NCBI RefSeq assembly: GCF_002259795.1
Contig: NZ_MWXA01000007.1
Coordinates: 62,001 to 126,000, forward strand
Direction of reading: 5' to 3'
Length of the DNA: 64,000 nucleotides
Source of the DNA: Bifidobacterium aquikefiri
GTDB lineage: Bacteria; Actinomycetota; Actinomycetes; Actinomycetales; Bifidobacteriaceae
The notes under the pieces are model-generated. The model was not told the origin of the DNA. It did no database searches and saw nothing but the letters and a program-made list of their open reading frames with translations. The position numbers were made by a program, and so were the translations under genes. This document shows positions 1-9,000 of this stretch, piece after piece (the first letter of the stretch is position 1; the number at the start of each line of letters is the position of its first letter).

Positions 1-3000
1 GGAAACATAGAAGTCCGATGCAGCTCGAAGCACATATTCCGTGGTGTTAATCGGGTTTTGTATGATCCGGTAGCCCTTGTGTGCCTGGTAATAATAGTGC
101 TGGGCCTCAGCGGGCGTGGTCTCTGCTCCGCTTTTCAAGACGATCCGGGAATAGCTCTCGGTGGTGGCATTCGTCTTGAATTCGACATTGATGCGTGCGA
201 TGGCATCGAGGTCACCGGATTGACTGATATACCCATTCTGGTTATACAAATACACTCCGTTGTCGCTCACGCTGGTACCAATGCGTGCGGACTGTTTGAC
301 TGTCAATGCAGAGCTGGTAGATGCCGAGTAGATGCCGTTGCCGGTGGTGGCCGTGTTGCCCGAAATCTGCGAGCTTCCGCCTATGCTTAGGGTTCCCGCT
401 GTTCCCCTGTATATGCCTCCGCCCTGCGCTGTGGCGGAGTTCCCGGTCACCCGAGCGTCCCCTGACAACGTTACGGTCCCACTCGATAAGTTGATGCCTC
501 CACCATATTGCGCCGTGTTTGATTCGATAGTGCCGGCAGTCATGGTAAATGTGCCGCCATTCACCAGCACGCCACCACTTGCAGTCGTAGTGCTGGCTGT
601 ACTGTGATTGTCGGTGATGGTCCCACCGCTCATGGTGGTGGTCCCTGCTTTGGCCACGAGTGGAGCAGTAGTACCAGATGAACTTTGGAATCCACTCAAA
701 CGAGAACCCGGCATCAGCGCGACCTTGGCCGTTGTCGCTTCGCTCACGATGAATGGAGCGGTTTGGGAATCAACCATGCGGGCTTGATTCCCCAGCGTGA
801 AACTGCCTGAAACGCTCGCCATGGGCGCGTTGTAAGCCGGGGATAGCTGGCTTTTGTTGCCATTCAGCTCAATGTCTTGAACCGTGAGTGCTGCTGGTGA
901 TTGGACTGTGATGCCAGTGGCCGTCAACTGGCGGGTGACCGTCACGGACTCGTCGTTGTCAGGAGCACGCGAGTCGCTGTCATCACGCCACGCCTGGACT
1001 GAGATGTTCTTGTTCGCATTGAGCGTTACCGGCAGTGTCCATGAGAGATCATCCATGACGAACACATTCGACTTGTGCAAGGTCAACTCCGTCTCACCGA
1101 CCGCGGCGACCGAAACCGCCTTCGCGATGCTTGCGTAAGGATGTTCCTTCGTGCCGTCACCGGTCGCATCGCTTCCCGCAGGGATGCCATTGTCTTTGAA
1201 ATCGCTGTCATCGGCAACATAGAAGTCGCTGACGGCATCGAGGATATACTCGCTGTTATCAACATCCGACTCGACGAAATACACCGGCACATTGAGCTGA
1301 TACAGCGCCGCCTCGTCGGCATTGACCGCCGTGCCCCCCGTCTTCTCGGCGAGCACCTTGCCTACGAAGTATTCAGAGGAGGATTCCAAGACAATGGCGG
1401 CATCGCCATCCAAGTCATCTGGCAATTCGAAATCGGCGGCCTTGGCAAGCCACACGCCCGCATCGCCACTGGTCCCAATGATTGGCTTATCTTCGAGGGT
1501 GATGCGGTCTTGCGAATAGATATCGTCTCCGGTAGAGCTCCCCGCTGTGTTGTTCTGCACAACCGTGTTGCCGCTGAACACCAGCTCGTGCTCAGAAGCG
1601 TTCGTTGGGTAATAGATGCCCCCACCAATACCTGTGGAGTTGGTTGTGGTGTTCTCTGAAATCTCGACGTCATCGAGCGTGACGGTCGAGGCTCCGCTGC
1701 CAACGCTCAGGCCACCGCCATGCAATCTTGCGCTGTTTTCACTGATGCTAAGTTCGGTTAGGGTAAGGTCCACATCGCCATCGACATATACACCCCCGCC
1801 TGACCCTGCGGTGGTATTTGGCAAGGAGTTCTCGGAAATATCAACGTCCTCGAGCGTGTAAGTCCCGGAGCCCATGAAGGCCAAGCCGCCCCCGCGAGTT
1901 GTATTGCTTCCATACGAATTGGACTTGAGATTATCATTTGATGAAACGCTGCCACCTGTCATGTTGAAGGTGCCCGTTACACCTGTCGAGATGTATATGC
2001 CTCCTCCCAGACCAGAGTACGATCCATATTGATTGATGGCATTGTCGTGGACGTTCACATCGGTAAGTGTCAGCGCGGTGTTGCTTGTTTGGTATAACCC
2101 GGCCCCGTTAGCGTAGCTGTTTGCATCCAAGGTGTTACTTTGTATCTCTACTCGTTCAAACGTGACTTGGCTGGAGCTCGCGATATACACGCCACCACCA
2201 TAGCCAGCGCCTAACGTATTGACGATAGCATTCCCTGATATGACGGTGTCGGTCGCGTCGAAGGATCCGTTGTTAACATAAACGCCGCCACCGTTGGCTG
2301 GGGCAGTGTTGCCCGAAATGATGGAATCCTGTATTGTGACTTCAGCCTGTGCCCCCGTACTGTATATTCCTGCCCCGCCCCCACCACTATAGTTGATCTT
2401 GTTATTGCTTATGGCACCGTTTTCAATGGCGACTGAGCCCTGGTTGTTATACAGTCCCGCGCCATACAAATTCGTACTGTTGTTGGTGTATGCGTGCGTA
2501 AGGTCGCTTTCGGATATGGTCAGCGTGCCACCGTTAACATACACCAGCTGCAGGGTGGCGGTCTGCTTCGCTCCACTGACGATGACTCCGCTGAGAGTGA
2601 GTTCGCCCTCAGCCGCCACACTGAGCAGCCGGTATGCCGTCGCTCCGGTGCTACTGATGGTGGGCCTGCCGTCATCCGCCGAGGGGGCATAACCATCCCA
2701 GTCCTCGCCCTTGCCACTCTCGGCCGCAGGATCATCGCTGTCCCATTGCTGAATGGTCGTGTCCCGATAATCCGCAATAGTGAGAGCGCCTGTTATGTCG
2801 AGGTCGGTCATGACCGTCAGCGTCGAGGTGGATACATTCCCAGCACTGCCGGGTTTGCCAACGCTTATCGCATAGCTCAGGGTGCGTAGAGGATCCGTCA
2901 CCGTGCCGGCTCCAGCGTCATCGCCATACGAGGCGATGAACAGGTTACTGGTGTCGCCATCAAGTGAATAGTATTCGCTGGAAGAGGCGTCACATTTAAT

Positions 3001-6000
3001 GCTGAACAGGCTGTTGGCAAGCCAGTGGTATTTCGCCGCCTCACCATCGCTGATGCCGCCGCCACTTTTGTACACGATTCGGGTTCTGTACGTAGCTCCA
3101 CTGACACCCAGCACATTGATATAGGCATCGTCACCCAGACTTCCTGACTGATTAATGGTGTAGTTGGTCCCTCGAGCGTTGTAGATGCCGTTGTGATCGG
3201 CGCTGCTGCCTATCTGAGCATTGCCGGCTACCGTCAATGTGCCGTTCGTCCAATAGACTCCGAGGGCAGGGCAACCCTGGCATGTGTTGCCAACGATTTT
3301 AGCTGTACCCTCGATGGTGGCGTTGGTGGAGATATTGATTGTGGCACCGGAAACTGTGGAGTTCCCGGAAATCTCACCACCGCTCATACTTGACAATGTC
3401 TCGACAATCGAGCCTGAATCAGTCGCCTCATTACCTGAAATTTCACCATTGGACATACTCAACGACCCAACGACCGCACCCGCGCCCGAAGTGGTATTAC
3501 CGGAAATTTCACCACCGGTTACCGCTACGCTGGTGATCATTGAAGTCGCGGACGAAGACGAATTGTTGATGAGTCGCGCATCATTACCGAGGGTAATGTG
3601 ACTGCCAACCATACCGCTATCGATCGGCTGCTCGAAAGCCTGAGCGTTGCCGCTCATGGTGATATCGCGCAGACTGAGATAGCTTACGCCTGTGCCACCT
3701 TTGAGCATGTAGTCAGAGGCTGTCCACTCACTGTCTCTAAGCATGGTGACTTCGCCGGTTGGAGCTCGTTCGTCGGTGGCATCCCGCCATGCCCGGATAA
3801 TGACGGTTTTGTAGGTACCCTCGGTTGATTGCTGAGGAGCGGAAACCACAATGTTTTCCATGATGTGAATTGTCGTGGTGAAGAGAAGCGAACCAGAAGC
3901 ACCTGAACCAGCCTGTGTCAAAGCTACGCCAAGCGTCGCGTACGGCTTCTCTATGCTGCCGTCTCCATCGGTATCACTACCTGCCGTGAGTTCTGGACTT
4001 ACATCTGGATCTGCATGGGCAACGTATATATCCGACGATACTTTAAGCACATATTGCGTGTTTGGCTTGTCAATAATGGTGTACCGTGTGGATGCCTGAT
4101 AGTGATACAGCGCTGCTTCCGTCTCGCTGACATATGTTGAGCTCTTATCAGTGATTATGGTCCCATTGATAGCGCTGGTCTTGGTATATACGTTTATTCT
4201 GGATTCGGCATCAAGATCACCCGTCTGCTTGAGGGTGACACCGGAACCCATGCGCACACCGCCCTGCTGGGCATCCGTGCCGAGCTTGACCTTACCGCTG
4301 ATGGTCAACGATCCGTACAGGTAATCGATGACCCGCTGTCGATGCGCCACGTTGCCATTACCGCTGAACACGGTGTCTTGCAGCACAAGATTTGAGTTTG
4401 TGCTCGTCATGGTGATGAGCGTTGTGTCGTAATCGTCCTGTGAATAATTTTCAGAGAAGGTGCTCTGATCGATGTTGAGTGTGCCCAACGCAATGTGCAT
4501 GATGTGATGCGTGCTGCTCTGCGAAGCCTTCGACACGGGGGTGAACTCCGAATCGGAGACGTTCACCACTGAACTTGCCGCACCCTTCATGTTGAGCACG
4601 CCGCCGATATCGCCGCTGTCCGATGAGAACGAGGTGCGTGTCAGATTCACGGTTACCGCTGCAACGGTGGTGGTCTGTGATATGTCTATGAACGCGTGGA
4701 GGGAGTTAGCCGCAGCCGCCGCTGTCGGCGCTGTCCACTCATGATCGTATCCGTCAACGTTCACATCGCTCATGCTGAAGGTGGTTTTGAATGACCCACT
4801 GTTCTGCACCGTGACAAAACTCGCTATTGTGGACGTGGTGAGGGTGACTGCTCCGGTGTCGCTAAGCACATCAGGTTCCGTGGCAACGGTGATGTTGTGC
4901 GAATTGGTGATGAACACGTTGCGCGAAAGCGTAATGTCATCAAGCAGGTACACATGCACTTCTGCAGGCAACGATGTTGCCGTACCTCCGGCGATGCTTT
5001 CCAAAGCGTATTCCACAGTACGATATGGCGCATCCTTGGTCCCCGCTGCCGTATCCGACCCAGAGGAAGACACATATACCGCTGATGGTGCGGCAGCGCG
5101 CGTGATGCGATGGTTCGAGCCGTTTGGCGCAACCAACCAGCCCGGAATATGGTAGAACGCGCTTTCGAAAGCTTGCGGAGCAATACCGCCTTGCACCGCT
5201 ATGAGATTTTGGTTGTTGGTCAACACATTCGAATTCTCTACAGCGATATAGCTGCCACTGTTTTCGTCGAGATTGCCCTGCTGGCGCAGGTAGCCCATGT
5301 TCTCAACATACACACCACCAACGCTGGTAACACCGCCGATGTGGACACCCGAATACAGATTCACTGCACTCAAGCCGTAGCTAGTATTGGTATCAGCAAG
5401 CCAAATCTGCTGACCGCCGACCAAAGCCGAGTTCTCGACCACCTCGCCCTTAAAATGAGTGTTCACAGTGGTCAGTCTGGTGGTGCTTGTGTATGGACGC
5501 CGTTGAATGTACACGCCTCCACCCTGCTGTGCTTCGTTTCCTGCGATCCGTGAACCCTCCTCGAAGGTCGCTTCCATGGTTGTGGCAGCGTTGCTGGACG
5601 AGTACATGCTTACCACAGAGACGGCGCCTCCCTGCACGGCTCGATTGTTCGTCAACAGCGCGCCACTGGCTATGGTCACTAGTGTTGTGGTTTCGCCGCT
5701 CGTCGAGGTGGCTGAACCAGCATAGATCAGGGATTCTGCGTATTGCTGCGATTCGAGTCCATCCTTGCTCCCATCGAGGATGATATCTTGTACGGTCAGG
5801 GTGCCTTTTGGGGAGACATTGATGAAGCTTCCCTTGTAGAGGGTCCCGGAGTCGCTGGTACCTCGTGCGAGCCTCACTCGATTCGCATCATCGCTGGTAT
5901 CAGCTTCTTCCCATGATTGGAGCGTGATGCGCTTGCCGTTGTCAACGGTGCCAACGGAGGTGATGTCAAGGTCGTCCATGACATGCACCGTGTATGCCCT

Positions 6001-9000
6001 GGGGTTACCATCGGCATCGTTGCCGCTTCGCGCCGTGCTGAAGGCCTTTGCAATTGACGCAAACGGATCCTCGAGTGTACCCCATGCGGAATCGCCGTCA
6101 TCTTGGCCCGTGCTCGCCACATAGAAATCCGTCTGGGCGACACCGAGCTCGTATTGCGTGGTGTTCCTTGGCATAACGGTAAGCGGTGCAACTAATGATT
6201 GATATGCCGCCGCCTCTGCTTGCGAGGTGTTGGAACCGTCACTCTTATCGACCACTACGGTACCGATTGATGGAGGAGAAGCGGGATTCTCGATGGTCAC
6301 ACGAGTGGTTTGTGGGTCAAGGTCTCCGATTTGTCGGAACAAACTGGATAGATTATTAGCGCTGACGCCGCCGTCTTCATTGTCTTCACCGATGACCACG
6401 CCGGAATAGATGTCGAGCTTCGTATTGTGGGCATATAGCTGTTGGCCTCTTCCAGCGGTTGTATTCCCAGCAATGGTACCTTTGAGGCGTATATAATCCG
6501 AGCCCATGCCGTTTGTGCCACTCTGGCGCTGAACGAACACTCCACCACCCGACTCCGTGGCATGGTTGGCTGTAATGCTGCTCGAATCAGCAAGTGTGAG
6601 GTAGGTATTGAGATAGTTGTACCGAGTGGCACCGGTATAGGTGTTCGCCGGCCGGTAATCGGCATAGATGCCACCTCCGCGCTGCGCGCGGTTCCCGCGC
6701 AGCTCCGCCTGTTCTTCCAAAGTCACGTTGATGGTGTGCGTAACGTGAGCCGACGAATTGACTGTAGAGACGCCATTGATGTAGATGAGGGAATCACACA
6801 CTACATCATCGCCCAGGCTGCTCATGCCACCATCGATAACAATGCCGCGAACAACCAATGTTGAAACATAACCATTGGTGGGAGAGGACTCGACGGTAAT
6901 GAACGAGCCGAGGAAAGGCCCATCGCCAGTGTCGGTGTTCCTTGAAACCGTTACCCGCCCCTGATCGTCGGCACCTGCTGCCTGGTCCCATGAAGTCACG
7001 GTGACCGCAGTGTTGTCGCGCACCTTCGCCGTCGCCGAGAATGTGATGCTATCCATCACCACAATCGTCGTCTGATACGAATCGCCAAAGACATCCTTGC
7101 CACTTCGGGCCCATGACGCGGCCTGTGCAACGCTTGCGAGCGGTTTTTCAACCGTTCCCCACGCATCATCGCCAGTGTCATGCCCATCACTCGCTACGTA
7201 GAGCTGGCGCGCACGATCAAGCACGTACACTCCAGTGGTGCTGCCAACGGTGACGGCATATGCTCCCAGATAATGGTAGGCTTCTGCTTCTTCGTAGGAA
7301 ATCGCATCGCCGCCGTTTTTGTTCACAACAGTTGATCCTGCCGTGTCACTGGTGAAACGTTCGATATCAATCCAAGTACTGCTGGGGTCAACATTGTCCG
7401 ACTGTCTGAGACCTTTGCTTGAAGACGCGCGATACAGACCTCCAACGCTGCCAGTACCGCCAACCTGAGCGCCAGATACGATGGTGGCATAGCTTGTTGA
7501 GCCGAGAAAGACTTGATGCCCGACACCTCCGGAGGCAACGTTCCCAGTGATCGAGCCAGCGAGCACAAAGCCCGCATCTGCGTATTCAACGTAGGCGCCG
7601 GCACCACTGGCAGCTTCATTGTCGGAGACAAGCGACCCCGCTTCAAAGGTAACGCTTATGGCATTAGTATAGGTGTTTGAGCGAGTAACATGTATACCGC
7701 CTCCGGGCGTATTTGTTCTGTTATTGGTTATGGTCGCGCCATCTGAAAGAGTTAACGTGGTAGGTTGTGGATTGGTCATGGAACCGCTGCCAGAGACACC
7801 GATTAGCGCCTGGGCGTAGGTGTCTTCTGGCAGAGACTCCTTCGTGCCATTGATAATAATGTTTTGAATTGTCAGTTTGCCGTTTGTTGTCACCGTTGCA
7901 AAGCTACCCATGTAAAGCTCTGTGCTGGGCAGTGTTCCTCGCTTGACGGTCACACGGTTGTCTGCATCGCTGGTATCGGCTTCGTCCCAAGAAGTGAGGG
8001 TCACATTCTTACCCGAACCGATCGTTATTCCTGCGGAGAAAGCGATATCGTCCATGACGACCACGGTCTTTTGCACACCGCTGCTGGGTACCAGGGTCAT
8101 TGCCTTGGTCAACGTTGCCACTGGTTTGCTGACCGTGCCCACCCCAGTGACATCGCTACCCCATGATGCGACGAATATCTCGTCCACCGTAACAAGCACA
8201 TAGTCAGTGGTATTCGCTGGAGTCACTCCGATAATGAATGTCTCATCCTGATAGTGCCAGTGGGCCGCTGCCTCTTCTTCGGATGTGACACCGTTGGACT
8301 TCTTGGCAATGACCTTTCCTGCAGTGGGGCTCACGCTTTCGACGTTGATCCGCGCCGTGTCAGACAGATTACCATCCTGAGGTATGACGGCGGTGGTGTA
8401 GATGCCGTTGTCGTTGTCATTAACGCCGATGCGAATATTGCCGGCAACGGTCAGCGTGCCAGATCGCCAGAAAATGCCCTGGCCAGTGCCTTCGGTGATC
8501 ACAGCCTCGGGCGACTCGCCATCATCGGGGTCATCATCCTCGGGCGTGGTGCTGTAACGTGCGGAGTTGTCTGTGAGTTCGCCTCCCCTCAAGTTGGTCG
8601 TTCCGGTGTACAAATACACGCCACCACCTTGACGATGGGCGTTGTTCTCGCGTATAGATCCCGAAAGCATGGTGAAGGTTGCATTGCTTCCGTTAACATA
8701 CACACCACCACCAGTACCATACGTCGCGCTGTTGTGAATGGCTTGGTTCCGCCGAATCACGCCGCCATCAAGCACCACCGCACCTGCGGTCAGATTGACT
8801 CCAGCGCCCTCTCGTGCTCGGTTGTTCTGGATCACTCCTGATTCGCCCAAGGTGAAGACCACAGATGAGTTGGAGACTCTCACAGCGCTGCTCTGCTGAG
8901 CTAGAGTCGATTCCAGACCAGAGTCTTCCTCTGGCACGCCGCCATCGATGGTGATGTTTTCGATGGTGAGCGAGGAATTGTTGTTGCCGACTGAAAACAG